Shown here: positions 33,714 through 43,156 of the stretch, in pieces
Numbering within the stretch: the stretch's first letter is position 1
Layout of the letters: the number at the start of each line of letters is the position of its first letter
Source of the DNA: VFJN01 sp963717755
Lineage (GTDB): Bacteria; Actinomycetota; Acidimicrobiia; Acidimicrobiales; VFJN01
DNA: 64,000 nucleotides
Direction of reading: 5' to 3'
NCBI GenBank assembly: GCA_963717755.1
Contig: CAVQWY010000005.1
Coordinates: 806,001 to 870,000, forward strand
Program-made: the position numbers and the translations under genes
The notes under the pieces: generated by a model
What the model was told of the DNA's origin: nothing
The model's database searches: none
The model's input: the letters and a program-made list of their open reading frames with translations, nothing else

Positions 33714-34999
33714 GGCGGGACCACCCGCAGGTGAAGACGCTCAAGCGCGCCGACGCCTTCCTCGCCCACCTGTCGGAGATCGGCGTCTCGCTCCCGTTCG
33801 CCGATCCGCCCGACCTCGACGCCCTGCGGGCCCCGATCGAGGTGGCCGGCCGCCCGTCAGTGAACCGGTTCGCGATCCTGCCGATGGAGGGATGGGACGG
33901 CACGGACGATGGGCGCCCCACCGACCTCGTCCGCCGTCGGTGGCAGCGGTTCGGCCAGAGCGGCGCCGGTCTCGTCTGGGGCGGCGAGGCGTTCGCGGTC
34001 CGACCTGAGGGTCGGGCCAACCCGCACCAGCTGTGCCTCGGGCCGACCTCGGCGGGCGACCTCGCCGAGCTCCACGCCCTGCTCGACCCAAGCCAGGTCA
34101 CCGGGTTGCAGCTGACGCACAGCGGCCGCTGGTCGGTGGAGCCTCGTCCCGGCCACGCGGACCCGCTCCTCGATGCCCGCCGCACCGGTCCGGTGCTCAC
34201 CGACGCCGAGCTCGACGCCATCGCCGACGACTACGTGGCCGCCGCCCGGTTCGCCCGCGACGCCGGCTTCGACTTCGTCGACGTGAAGGCGTGCCACGGC
34301 TATCTCCTCCACGAGCTGCTCTCCGGCCCGGGCGACCTCGCCGCCAACGCCCGCACGATGCGCACCATCATCGAGCGCGTGCAGGGCGAGGGCATCCGCG
34401 TCGGCGTGCGCCTCAGCACCTTCGACATCCCGCCGCACCGACCCGGTCCGGACGGCGTCGGCGTGGCCGAGGTCGCCGAGCCGTGGGGCTTCGCCGATCC
34501 CGTCGCCCTCGTCGACCTGCTGGGCATCGAGCTGCTGTGCGTCACCGCCGGCAGCCCGTACTACTGCCCGCACGCGCAGCGCCCGGCGTGGTTCCCGCCG
34601 AGCGATGGCTACTCGCCGCCCGAGGATCCGCTGGTGGGCGTCGCACGGCTGCTCGACAGCGCCGCGGCGATCGCGACGGCCCGTCCCGCGCTGACGGTCG
34701 TGGCCACCGGGTTCTCGTACCTGCAGGAGTGGCTTCCCCACGTCGCCTCGGCCATGGTGCGCGACGGCGGCGCCGCCCTCGTGGGCATCGGCCGCATGGC
34801 CCTCAGCTACCCGGACCTCCCCGCCGAGGTGCTGGCGGGTCGGCCGCTCGATGGACGACGGCTCTGTCGCACGTTCAGCGACTGCACCACCGCCCCGCGC
34901 AACGGGCTGGTGTCCGGCTGCTTCCCGCTCGACCCGTTCTACAAGGAGCACGCCGACCGGCCGCTCCTCGTGGCCGCCAAGCGGAGGACCCGTGCCTGA
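33710..34999 (+). CDS. Old yellow enzyme family NADH:flavin oxidoreductase
   Basis: 429 residues from ATG 33710 (ATGA overlap). VNRFAILPMEGWDG is the FMN-binding first strand, GLVWGGEAFAV and LQLTHSGRW the strand-4 motif, DFVDVKACHGYLLHELLSG the active-site region with His, VVATGFSYLQEWLP and GAALVGIGRMALSYPDLP the phosphate-binding strands, and FSDCTTAPRNGLVSGCFPLDPFY a Cys-containing C-terminus. OYE-type flavoenzymes reduce activated C=C bonds or demethylate substrates. Second gene of the cassette; overlaps the next start by 8 nt. Confidence 0.86.
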   Translation: MRRDHPQVKTLKRADAFLAHLSEIGVSLPFADPPDLDALRAPIEVAGRPSVNRFAILPMEGWDGTDDGRPTDLVRRRWQRFGQSGAGLVWGGEAFAVRPEGRANPHQLCLGPTSAGDLAELHALLDPSQVTGLQLTHSGRWSVEPRPGHADPLLDARRTGPVLTDAELDAIADDYVAAARFARDAGFDFVDVKACHGYLLHELLSGPGDLAANARTMRTIIERVQGEGIRVGVRLSTFDIPPHRPGPDGVGVAEVAEPWGFADPVALVDLLGIELLCVTAGSPYYCPHAQRPAWFPPSDGYSPPEDPLVGVARLLDSAAAIATARPALTVVATGFSYLQEWLPHVASAMVRDGGAALVGIGRMALSYPDLPAEVLAGRPLDGRRLCRTFSDCTTAPRNGLVSGCFPLDPFYKEHADRPLLVAAKRRTRA

Positions 35000-36056
35000 G
35001 GTCCAGCATCGAGGGGTCGCCGTCGTCGGACTCGGCATCGGGCAGATGCACGTGTGGTCGTGGCGGCGCATGAAGGACCGCTTCACGATCGTCGCGGTGG
35101 CCGACCCCGACGAGGCGCGCGCCGGTGACGCCGCCCAACGCACCGGTGCGGACATCTGCACCTTCGAGGAGCTGCTCGGGCGCGACGACGTCGACATCAT
35201 CGATCTCTGCACCCCGCCGTCGCTGCACCTCGAGCAGATCGTGGCGGCGTTGGGCGCCGGCAAGCACGTCGTCTGCGAGAAGCCGCTGGTGGCGTCGCTG
35301 CGCGACTGCGACCGCTTGGCCGAGGCGGAGGCGGCCAGCACCGGCGTGCTCATGCCGATCTTCCAGTACCGGTTCGGAAACGGCCTCCAGAAGGTGAAGG
35401 CGCTGGTCGACCGCGGCATCGCCGGCCCGGCGTACACGTCGTCCGTCGAGGTGGCCTGGCGCCGCCGCGCCGAGTACTACGCGGTGCCCTGGCGGGGGCG
35501 CTGGGAGACCGAGCTCGGCGGCGTGCTGCTCAGCCAAGCGGTGCACGCCCTCGACATGCTGACGTTCATCGCCGGTCCGCCGACGAAGGTGTTCGCCCGT
35601 GTGACGACCCGCGTGAACGACATCGAGGTGGAGGACTGCGCCGCCATCTCCCTCGAGCTGGGCGACGGGTCCCTCGCCACCGTCACCGCCACCCTCGGCT
35701 CCGAGCAGGAGATCACCCGGCACCGCTACCACTTCGCCAACCTGTCGGCGGAGAGCGGCACGTCCGCCTACGAGAGCTCGGCCGACCCGTGGGACATCCA
35801 CCCCGACGACGACGCCGCGGCGACGGCCATCGCCGAGGTGCTCGACGGCTGGGCGGCACGCCCCGAGGGGTGGTGGGGCCAGTTCGAGCGCTTCGCCGAC
35901 GCCCTCGACGCCGGTGAACCCCCGCCCGTCACCCTCGCCGACGCCCGGGCCTCGATCGAGCTGATCACCGCGCTGTACGACTCGGCCCGACGCGGGGTCG
36001 ACGTCGAGCTGCCGCTGTCCTCCGACCACCCCCTCTACGAGAGCTGGCTTCCTTGA
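34992..36056 (+). CDS. Gfo/Idh/MocA family NAD(P)-dependent oxidoreductase
   Basis: 354 residues from GTG 34992. VAVVGLGIGQMHVWSWRRM is the Rossmann nucleotide loop; DIIDLCTPPSLHLEQIVAAL and HVVCEKPLVASLRDCDRLAEA contain the EKP motif with catalytic Lys; GGVLLSQAVHALDMLTFIAG contains the substrate-side His. Family members oxidise or reduce sugars, inositols and related polyols. Third gene of the cassette; its TGA overlaps the TTG of the PmoA-like gene. Confidence 0.87.
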   Translation: MPEVQHRGVAVVGLGIGQMHVWSWRRMKDRFTIVAVADPDEARAGDAAQRTGADICTFEELLGRDDVDIIDLCTPPSLHLEQIVAALGAGKHVVCEKPLVASLRDCDRLAEAEAASTGVLMPIFQYRFGNGLQKVKALVDRGIAGPAYTSSVEVAWRRRAEYYAVPWRGRWETELGGVLLSQAVHALDMLTFIAGPPTKVFARVTTRVNDIEVEDCAAISLELGDGSLATVTATLGSEQEITRHRYHFANLSAESGTSAYESSADPWDIHPDDDAAATAIAEVLDGWAARPEGWWGQFERFADALDAGEPPPVTLADARASIELITALYDSARRGVDVELPLSSDHPLYESWLP

Positions 36057-36817
36057 GCGACCTCTGGACCTACAACGCCGACCACCGCAAGCGGCCCAAC
36101 GTGCACCCGCTCCGCACACCCTCCGGCGTCACCCTCACCCGCGACGCTCCCGAGGACCACCCGTGGCACCACGCGCTGTGGTTCACCATCAAGTTCGTCA
36201 ACGAGGAGAACTTCTGGGAGGAGTACGACGCCTACGGCGTGCTCCGCCACATCGACGACACCACGGTCCACTGGATCCGCCCCGACCGCGAGACGGTGGT
36301 CATCGTCGACGAGCGGACCCTCACCCACGTCGAGCTCGGCGACGACGCCTACGCCATCGACTGGGACATCACCCTCACCCCGCAGGTCGACGTCGTGCTC
36401 GACCGCACGGAGTTCACGACGTGGGGTGGCTACGGCGGCCTGGCCCTGCGCGGTCGGGGCGACTGGACGGACACCCGCCTGCTGCACTCCGACGGGACGG
36501 AGCACGAGCGGTTGCTCGGCGTCCCCGGCGACTGGCTCGACCTCTCGGGCACCATCGAGGGCGGCGAGGCCGGCGTGCTCCTGCTCCACCACCCGTCGAA
36601 CCAACGGCACCCTGTCCCCTGGTACGCCTCGACCAAGGCGGCGACCTACGGCGACGAGGGGTGGAGCAACTTCGTCAACGCCGCCTTCCTGTGGGACTCG
36701 GCCCTCGAGTGGCCCGCCCTCACGCCGCTGCCGTTCCGGTTCCGGATCGTCGTCCACGACGGCACCTGGTACCAGGCACGCTGCGCCGCCGAGTGGGAGC
36801 GCTACGCGGGTGGGTGA
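36053..36817 (+). CDS. PmoA-like (DUF6807) family protein
   Basis: 254 residues from TTG 36053, overlapping the previous stop (TTGA). RPNVHPLRTPSGVTLTRD, EDHPWHHALWFTIKFVN and LLLHHPSNQRHPVPWY match the PmoA-like domain family, misleadingly named after methane oxygenase; these are soluble beta-rich proteins usually found beside Gfo/Idh/MocA dehydrogenases, as here. Conserved His residues (HPWHH, LLLHHP) could bind a metal or sugar. Function unknown. Fourth gene of the cassette. Confidence 0.75.
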   Translation: MSDLWTYNADHRKRPNVHPLRTPSGVTLTRDAPEDHPWHHALWFTIKFVNEENFWEEYDAYGVLRHIDDTTVHWIRPDRETVVIVDERTLTHVELGDDAYAIDWDITLTPQVDVVLDRTEFTTWGGYGGLALRGRGDWTDTRLLHSDGTEHERLLGVPGDWLDLSGTIEGGEAGVLLLHHPSNQRHPVPWYASTKAATYGDEGWSNFVNAAFLWDSALEWPALTPLPFRFRIVVHDGTWYQARCAAEWERYAGG

Positions 36818-37532
36818 ACGGCCGCCGTTCCCCGGCGCCATCGCCGCCTCGCACCTGCGGGTGTACGACACCGCCGCACCGGACGGCCTGGCCGGTGGCA
36901 CGCCCCACCTCCACACCGCGTGCACCGAGGCGTACTGGGTCGTCGCCGGCACCGGATCGGTGCAGACGCTCACGACCGGCGGCTACGAGGAGGTCCCGCT
37001 CGAGCCGGGCGCCTTCGTGTGGTTCACGCCGGGCACCATCCACCGCCTCGTCAACGGCGGCGACCTCGAGATCCTCGTCCTGATGCAGAACGCGGGCCTG
37101 CCCGAGGCCGGCGACATGGTGATCACGTTCCCGTCCGAGGTCCTGGTCTCCGCCGAGACGTACACGGCGGCCGCCACCCTGCCCGAGGACGAGCGCACCA
37201 CGAGCGGCAACGGCGACGCCGCCCGCGCCCGCCGCGACCTCGCCGTCACGACGTTCGTCGAGCTCCGAGACGCCTCGGTCGCTGGCGACCCGGCCCCACT
37301 GCGCGCGTTCCACGAGGCGGCCGCCCGCCTCGTCCAGCCGCACGTCGCCGACTGGACCAAGCGCTGGCGCGAGGGCCCGCTCCGCGAGGTCGAGCACACC
37401 GGTGACCTCCTCCGATCCCTCGCCGAGAGCGACGCCGACCACCTGTCCCAGGCCGCCGTCCACCGCCTCCCACCCCCAGCGGCCGAGCGCCGCATGGGCT
37501 GCTGCGGCACCCTCGGCACGTTCCTCCCGTAG
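36810..37532 (+). CDS. Cupin domain protein
   Basis: 240 residues from GTG 36810, overlapping the preceding gene by 8 nt. GGTPHLHTACTEAYWVVAGTG and LEPGAFVWFTPGTIHRLVN are cupin motifs 1 and 2 with the metal ligands His, His, Glu and His. The second half (ETYTAAATLPEDERT to the C-terminus, ending GCCGTLGTFLP) is alpha-helical and not recognised. Some relatives act as sugar isomerases or epimerases. Last gene of the cassette. Confidence 0.8.
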   Translation: MGERPPFPGAIAASHLRVYDTAAPDGLAGGTPHLHTACTEAYWVVAGTGSVQTLTTGGYEEVPLEPGAFVWFTPGTIHRLVNGGDLEILVLMQNAGLPEAGDMVITFPSEVLVSAETYTAAATLPEDERTTSGNGDAARARRDLAVTTFVELRDASVAGDPAPLRAFHEAAARLVQPHVADWTKRWREGPLREVEHTGDLLRSLAESDADHLSQAAVHRLPPPAAERRMGCCGTLGTFLP

Positions 37533-37802
37533 GGCATCCCCCGCCACCGAGTTCGGGGCACCCGCCGTCGAAGTCCGACGCCTGACGTCCCCAACCCAGC
37601 GCCGGCAGAACCCCGGGCGAAGGTCACGGGCGCGGCGATGGCGGCGAGGCGGTTGCCGTGCGCCTCGCACGATGATCGTCGTTCCCCCGGGACGACGCCA
37701 CCCGTGCGCGGCGACACCGACCGCACGGCTGTGCCGTGCCGCGCCCTTGACCTCGGCCCCGCGCGACACCTGGCCCGGAGTGGGGCGCCTGTGCCGTGGC
37801 CC
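37533..37802. other. Intergenic region, 270 nt, nothing recognisable
   Basis: The largest gene-free stretch in the window. Open frames on both strands here have no family resemblance and poor third-position bias. No terminator hairpin, tRNA or repeat seen; only the -10 box at its right border. Confidence 0.5.
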
Positions 37803-37808
37803 TACCCT
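37803..37808 (+). promoter_or_regulatory. -10 box of NuoF-like gene
   Basis: TACCCT, 7 nt before ATG 37816; leaderless geometry. Confidence 0.42.
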
Positions 37809-37815
37809 CGACGGC

Positions 37816-39202
37816 ATGGCTGGTGTGCTGCTCGATGGGGATCCGGTCGGCTCGCTCGCCGAGCACCAGGCGCGCGGCGGGGGGCAGGCGTTCGCGGCCG
37901 CCGTGCAGGTGGGCGAGGACGCGGTCGTCGCCGAGATCACGGCCAGCGGGTTGCGGGGGCGGGGCGGCGGCGGCTTCCCGACCGGGCGGAAGTGGACGGG
38001 CATCCGGGAGGCGGGGCCGGGCCGACGGTTCGCGGTGTGCAACGCCGCCGAAGGGGAGCCAGGCACGTTCAAGGATCGTGCACTCCTTCGGCACGACCCG
38101 TACCGGGTGCTCGAAGGGCTCGCCATCGCGTCGTTCGCGGTCGGCGCCGAGGCCGCCTACATCGCCACCAAGGCGCGCTACGAGCAGGAGGTCGAGCGAC
38201 TCACCACGGCGATCGCCGAGATCGAAGCCGCCGGGCTGTTCGCCGATCTCAAGATCAACCTCGTGCTCGGGCCGGACGAGTACCTGTTCGGCGAGGAGAA
38301 GGCGCTGCTCGAGGTGATCGAGGGGCACGACCCGCTCCCCCGCCTGCTGCCGCCGTACGAGCACGGCCTGTTCGCCACCGACATCCAGACCGGGTGGCAG
38401 TCCGTCGACGAGCCCACCACCCGCGGCGCCCAGGGCCAGCCCAACCCGACCCTGGTGAACAACCTCGAGACGCTCGCGCACGTCCCCCGGATCCTCCGCG
38501 ACGGCGCTGACTGGTTCCGCTCGCTGGGCACGCCCGAGTCGCCGGGCACCACGATCGCCACGGTCGTGGGCGACGTCGCCGCCCCCTTCGTCGGGGAGGT
38601 CGAGCTGGGCACACCGCTGTGGGACCTGATCGCCGAGGCCGGCGGTCTGCACCCTGGCCGCAAGGTGCAAGCGGTGTTCTCCGGCGTGGCCAACGCCGCC
38701 ATCACCGCCGAGCACCTCGACGCGCCCGTGAGCTACGAGGGGCTGGCCGCCGCCGGGAGCGGCATGGGGTCGGCCGGCTTCATCGTGTACGACGACTCCG
38801 CCTGCATGGTGGAGGTGGCACGGGAGCTGTCCCGGTTCCTGTACGTCGAGAGCTGCGGGCAGTGCCGCAGCTGCAAGTTCGGGAGCGGCGAGATCACGCG
38901 CCTGCTCGACGGCATCGCCGCGGGTGACGGCACCGACCGCGACGTCGAGGTGATCGGCGCTCGACTCCTGTCGGTGACGGACCAGACCGCGCTGCTTCCT
39001 CGCCGCCGAGGAGCAGATCCTGATCTCCAGCATCCTGCGCTCGTTCCCGGAGGAGTTCGCCCTGCACCTGGAGGGTCGTTGCTCGCTGGAGCAGCCGCGG
39101 ACGATCCACGTGCCGAAGCTCGTCGAGCTCGCCGGCGGCGTCGCCACCTACGACGAGCGCCACGCCGTCAAGCAGCCGGACTGGACGTACGCCGACGCCT
39201 GA
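37816..39202 (+). CDS. NuoF-like NADH-binding flavoprotein subunit, frameshifted near the 3' end
   Basis: GLRGRGGGGFPTGRKW (NADH/FMN glycine loop), CNAAEGEPGTFKDRALLRHDP, PYEHGLFATDIQTGWQSVDEPT, LVNNLETLAHVPRIL and ESCGQCRSCKFGSGEITRLLD (4Fe-4S ligand Cys) are typical of the NuoF/HoxF/FdsB family, which passes electrons from NADH through FMN to an iron-sulfur cluster. At about 38990 one extra base moves the frame; the rest (RCFLAAEEQILISSIL, RSFPEEFALHLEGRC, ending DWTYADA at TGA 39200-39202) completes the family's C-terminus. Length 1387 is 3n+1. No NuoE, NuoG, hydrogenase or formate dehydrogenase gene is adjacent, so partner unknown. Confidence 0.8.
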
Positions 39203-39269
39203 CTTCGACGCCGGGCGGGCCCTTCTGCTAGCGATTGGCCGGGAATCGTTGGACGCAAGAGGGGGGCCG

Positions 39270-39668
39270 ATGGCCGCAGCCGTTCCGATCGTCGACTACT
39301 TGGTGCTCGGGGATGACCCGCACCTGGTGGCCAAGGAGTGCACGTCGTGCGGGGCGCGGTTCTTCGACCGCCGCAACGCCTGCGCCTCGTGCTTCGCGAC
39401 TGGGTTCAAGGACGCCGCCGTGCCCACCGAGGGCGAGCTCAAGGCGTTCACGATCGTGGCGTTCGCCTCGCCCGGCGTGCCGGTGCCGTTCGTGGCCGGC
39501 GTCGTCGACTGCGACGGCACGAGCGTGCGCGGCAACGTGATCAACACCGATCCCGACCCCGAGCACGTGACGCTCGGGATGAAGGTGAAGCTGGCCACCT
39601 ACGTGGTCGGCACGGACGACGACGGCACCGAGGCCATCGGCTTCGGCTTCGAACCAGTGGGAGCGTGA
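39270..39668 (+). CDS. Zn-ribbon OB-fold (DUF35) protein, thiolase partner
   Basis: 132 residues from ATG 39270, preceded by the strong ribosome binding site GAGGGGGG; a TTG at 39249 is also in frame. CTSCGARFFDRRNACASC is the rubredoxin-like zinc ribbon, followed by an OB-fold (LKAFTIVAFASPGVPVPFVAG, VRGNVINTD). DUF35 proteins bind acyl-CoA and form complexes with SCP2-type thiolases or aldolases. The thiolase gene starts 4 nt after its stop, so the two most likely form such a complex. Confidence 0.88.
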   Translation: MAAAVPIVDYLVLGDDPHLVAKECTSCGARFFDRRNACASCFATGFKDAAVPTEGELKAFTIVAFASPGVPVPFVAGVVDCDGTSVRGNVINTDPDPEHVTLGMKVKLATYVVGTDDDGTEAIGFGFEPVGA

Positions 39669-39672
39669 CGCG

Positions 39673-40884
39673 GTGAGCGACGACATCTTCATCCTCGGGA
39701 TCAACATGACGAAGTTCGGCAAGCACCCGGACCTCGACACCGTCGACCTCGCCGCCGAGGCCGCCATGGCCGCGCTCGCCGACGGTGGCGTCACCATGAA
39801 GGACATGGGCATCCTCGCCGCTGGCAACCTCATGGGCGCCGGCGCTCCGATCGGTCAGATGCTGCAGAAGCAGATCGGCCAGACCGGCATCCCCGTCTAC
39901 AACGTGTCCAACGCGTGCGCCACAGGTGCCACGGCCCTGCGCACGGCGATCATGGCGATCAAGGCCGGCGAGTGCGACATGGGCCTCGCGGTCGGCGTCG
40001 AGAAGCTGTCCGGCGCCGGGCTGCTCGGTGCGGGTGGCGGTGGCGGCAAGAAGGGCGACAAGCACGTCTACGAGCCGTCGGGCCGCTACGGCGCCGTCGC
40101 CGGCACCGACGGGCGCATCGGCACCCAGAACATGCCGGGCACCTTCGCCCAGATCGGCATGGAGTACGGCCACAAGTACGGCGGCACGTCCTTCGAGCTG
40201 TTCGCCAAGATCAGCGAGAAGAACCACTCGCACTCCACCCTCAACCCCCTCGCGGCCTACACGAAGAAGATGACCCTCGAGGAGATCATGGGCGACATGA
40301 TGATCGCCTACCCGAACACCCGGCCGATGTGCTCGGCCAACTGCGACGGCGCCGCCGCCGCGGTCGTGGTGTCCGCCGCCAAGCTGAAGACGCTCTCGAA
40401 GGAGCAGCAGAAGCGGGCGGTCAAGGTGTCCGCGTCGATCCTCACCAGCGACCCGTGGCAGGAGAGCTGCCAGGTGCTCCCCGACGTCAACACCCTCACC
40501 CGCGCCGCGGCCACCCAGGCCTACGAGCAGGCGGGCGTCGGCCCGGAGGACCTCGACCTCGTCGAGCTCCACGACTGCTTCGCCACTGCTGAGCTCGTTC
40601 ACTACGACAACCTGCAGCTCTGCGAGCAGGGCGGCGCGGTGGACTTCTTCAACAGCGGCGCTCCGTGGCGCGATGGCAAGACCCCGGTGAACGTCTCTGG
40701 CGGCCTGCAGTCGAAGGGCCACCCGATCGCCGCCACCGGCATCGCCAACGTCTGGGAGGTCTGCCACCACCTCCGCGGCGAGGCCGGCGACCGCCAGATC
40801 GAGGGCGCCAAGGTCGGCCTGGCCCACGTCATCGGCCTCGGCTCCGCCTGCGGCGTCCACATCCTGGAGAAGTCAGCCGCCTAG
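39673..40884 (+). CDS. SCP2-type thiolase (acetyl-CoA acetyltransferase family)
   Basis: 403 residues from GTG 39673. NVSNACATGATALRTAIMA contains the nucleophile Cys, LVELHDCFATAELVHYDN the His, and VNVSGGLQSKGHPIAATG the third catalytic region. A glycine-rich loop GAGGGGGKKGDK lies in the middle. Works with the DUF35 protein upstream in cleavage of 3-ketoacyl-CoA, probably of branched or cyclic substrates. Similar in type to the thiolase at 15483 but clearly a different paralogue. Confidence 0.88.
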   Translation: MSDDIFILGINMTKFGKHPDLDTVDLAAEAAMAALADGGVTMKDMGILAAGNLMGAGAPIGQMLQKQIGQTGIPVYNVSNACATGATALRTAIMAIKAGECDMGLAVGVEKLSGAGLLGAGGGGGKKGDKHVYEPSGRYGAVAGTDGRIGTQNMPGTFAQIGMEYGHKYGGTSFELFAKISEKNHSHSTLNPLAAYTKKMTLEEIMGDMMIAYPNTRPMCSANCDGAAAAVVVSAAKLKTLSKEQQKRAVKVSASILTSDPWQESCQVLPDVNTLTRAAATQAYEQAGVGPEDLDLVELHDCFATAELVHYDNLQLCEQGGAVDFFNSGAPWRDGKTPVNVSGGLQSKGHPIAATGIANVWEVCHHLRGEAGDRQIEGAKVGLAHVIGLGSACGVHILEKSAA

Positions 40885-40963
40885 CCCTTCGGACCAGGGG
40901 AACAGTCGGCCCTTGATCGGCCCCCGGAGGCGCGCCGCCAGCGCCGGAACGTCCACGGATCCC

Positions 40964-42319
40964 TCAGGCCACGAAGCCGTCGGCCACGGTGAGCGCGTCG
41001 TCGAGGATCGCCAGCGCCCGGCCGACCTCGTCGTCCGTGACGATGATCGGAGGTGCCATGTGGATCCGGTTGAAGTGGGCGAAGGGCCAGAGCCCGCGGC
41101 TCTTGCAGGCGTTGACCACCTCGACCATCGGCTTGGCGGCGTCGCCGGACGCGTTGAACGGCACGAGTCCTTCGCGCGTCACTGGATCCCGCACCAGGTC
41201 CAGCGCGAAGAAGCAGCCGAGCCCGCGCACCTCGCCGACCGATGCGTGGCGGGTGGCCAGCTCGCGCAACCCGGGGCCGAGCACGTCGGCGCCGATGTGG
41301 GCGGCGTGCTCGATGACGGCGTCGTCCTCCATGGCGCGGATCGCGCCCACGGCGGCCGCGCACGCCAACGGGTGTCCGGAGTAGGTGAGGCCACCCTGGT
41401 AGGCGCGCTCGCCGAAGGTCTCCGCGATGGCATCGGTCATCACCACGCCACCGAGGGGCACGTAGCCCGAGTTGACGCCCTTCGCGAAGGTGAGGAGGTC
41501 GGGCGCCACGTTCCAGTGGTCGGCCGCGAACCACTCCCCGACGCGACCGAAGCCCACCATGACCTCGTCGAGGATGAGCATGATGCCGTGCTCGTCGCAC
41601 AGCTCCCGCACGCCAGGCAGGTAGGAGTCGGGGGGGATCAGCACCCCGTTGGTGCCGACCACCGTCTCCAGGATGATGGCGGCGACCTGCTCGGACCCCT
41701 CGTACTGCACCACCTCGGCCAGGTGGGCGAGGGCGCGGACCCCTTCCTCCTCGTCGGTGGCCGACCCGAACGACGAGCGGTAGGTGTACGGGCCCATGAA
41801 GTGGACGACGCCGGGGATCGACGGCTCGCTCCCCCACCGCCGCGGCTCGCCGGTGAGCGCCATGGTGGCGGCGGTGGCGCCGTGGTAGCTGCGGTACGTC
41901 GCCAGCACCTTCGACCGCCCGGTGTGGGTCCGCGCCATGCGGATGGCGTTCTCGTTGGCCTCCGCCCCGCCGTTGGTGAAGAACACGCGGTCGAGGCCCT
42001 CAGGCGCATGGGCGCCGACCAGTCGGGCCGCCTCGTTGCGGGTCTGGTTGGCGAACGTGGGTGCCACCGTGCAGAGCCGCTCGGCCTGCTCCACGATGGC
42101 GGCGATCACCTTGGGGTGCTGGTGCCCGAGGTTCAGGTTGACCAGCTGCGACGAGAAGTCGAGCCACCGGTTCCCCTCGTGGTCCCAGAACTCGCAACCG
42201 GCGCCGCCCGCGAGCGGGAGCGGGTTGATGAGGTGCTGGGCCGACCACGAGTGGAAGACGTGCGCCCGGTCAGCGGATGCGACCTCGGCGTTGGTGGGGG
42301 CGATGGGGTCGAGAACCAT
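40964..42319 (-). CDS. Class III PLP-dependent aminotransferase
   Basis: 451 residues from ATG 42319. FFTNGGAEANENAIRMAR, YRSYHGATAATMALTGEPRRW, LILDEVMVGFGRVGEWFA and LLTFAKGVNSGYVPLGGVVM (PLP Lys) are canonical. The family uses omega-amino acids, polyamines or amines as amino donors with pyruvate or 2-oxoglutarate. Neighbours give no substrate hint. Convergent with the thiolase and divergent from the hydrolase at 42376 (56 nt). Confidence 0.88.
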   Translation of the reverse strand: MVLDPIAPTNAEVASADRAHVFHSWSAQHLINPLPLAGGAGCEFWDHEGNRWLDFSSQLVNLNLGHQHPKVIAAIVEQAERLCTVAPTFANQTRNEAARLVGAHAPEGLDRVFFTNGGAEANENAIRMARTHTGRSKVLATYRSYHGATAATMALTGEPRRWGSEPSIPGVVHFMGPYTYRSSFGSATDEEEGVRALAHLAEVVQYEGSEQVAAIILETVVGTNGVLIPPDSYLPGVRELCDEHGIMLILDEVMVGFGRVGEWFAADHWNVAPDLLTFAKGVNSGYVPLGGVVMTDAIAETFGERAYQGGLTYSGHPLACAAAVGAIRAMEDDAVIEHAAHIGADVLGPGLRELATRHASVGEVRGLGCFFALDLVRDPVTREGLVPFNASGDAAKPMVEVVNACKSRGLWPFAHFNRIHMAPPIIVTDDEVGRALAILDDALTVADGFVA

Positions 42320-42375
42320 GCCCCCATCTTCGCGTGGATAGCCTGCCGCAGACATCGAGCCCGGGGGGACGCACC

Positions 42376-43156
42376 ATGGCCACCGCACCTGTCAACGGAG
42401 CCGAGATCGCCTACGACGACACCGGCGGCGACGGCCCCGCGGTGATCCTCGCCCACGGCTTCCTGATGGATCGCACCATGTTCGAGCCTCAGGTCGAGGC
42501 CCTGCAGTCGAACTACCGCGTCATCACGTGGGACGAGCGCGGCTTCGGTGACACCGTGTACGACGGCGAACCCTTCAGCTATTGGGACTCCGCCGACGAC
42601 TGCCTCGGGCTCCTCGACCACCTCGGCATCGAGCGGGCGGTGGTCGGCGGGATGTCCCAGGGCGGGTTCCTGTCCCTGCGGGCCGCGCTCCGCGCCCGAA
42701 CGGGTGCGGGGCCTGATCCTGCTGAACACGCAGGCCGGCACCGAGGACCCCGAGGTGATCCCGCTGTACCAAGGCATGGTCGACGCGTGGGTGGCGGACG
42801 GTCCGAGCGACGAGCTCGCCGGCACGACGGCGAGCATCATCCTCACGGACCCTGATCTGGCGAAGGTGTGGGTCGACAAGTGGCAGGGCCGCCCGAAGGA
42901 GACGCTCGCGCAGCCCGGAACGACCCTCCTCACCCGCGACTCCGTCGAGGATCGCCTCGGGGAGATCACCGCGCCCGCCCTCGTCGTGCACGGGACCGCC
43001 GACGCCGCCATCGCGGTGGCGGACGCCGAGCGCCTCGCGGCTGGCATCCCGAACGCCGAGCTGGTGGTGGTGGACGGTGGCACGCACGCCACCAACCTCA
43101 CGCACCCCGCCGAGGTGAACGCGGCGATCACGACCTTCCTCGCCGCGCTTCCGTGA
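42376..43156 (+). CDS. Alpha/beta hydrolase, frameshifted
   Basis: From ATG 42376 (RBS GGGGGGAC upstream): VILAHGFLMDRTMF, VITWDERGFGDT and VVGGMSQGGFLSLRAAL with the nucleophile Ser. Near 42691 one extra base moves the coding frame; the remainder reads PERVRGLILLNTQAGTED, PALVVHGTADAAIAVADAERL (catalytic Asp) and VDGGTHATNLTHP (catalytic His). Length 781 is 3n+1. All triad residues are present across the two frames. A TAGCCT box lies about 35 nt upstream of the start. Overlaps the small membrane protein gene. Confidence 0.78.
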
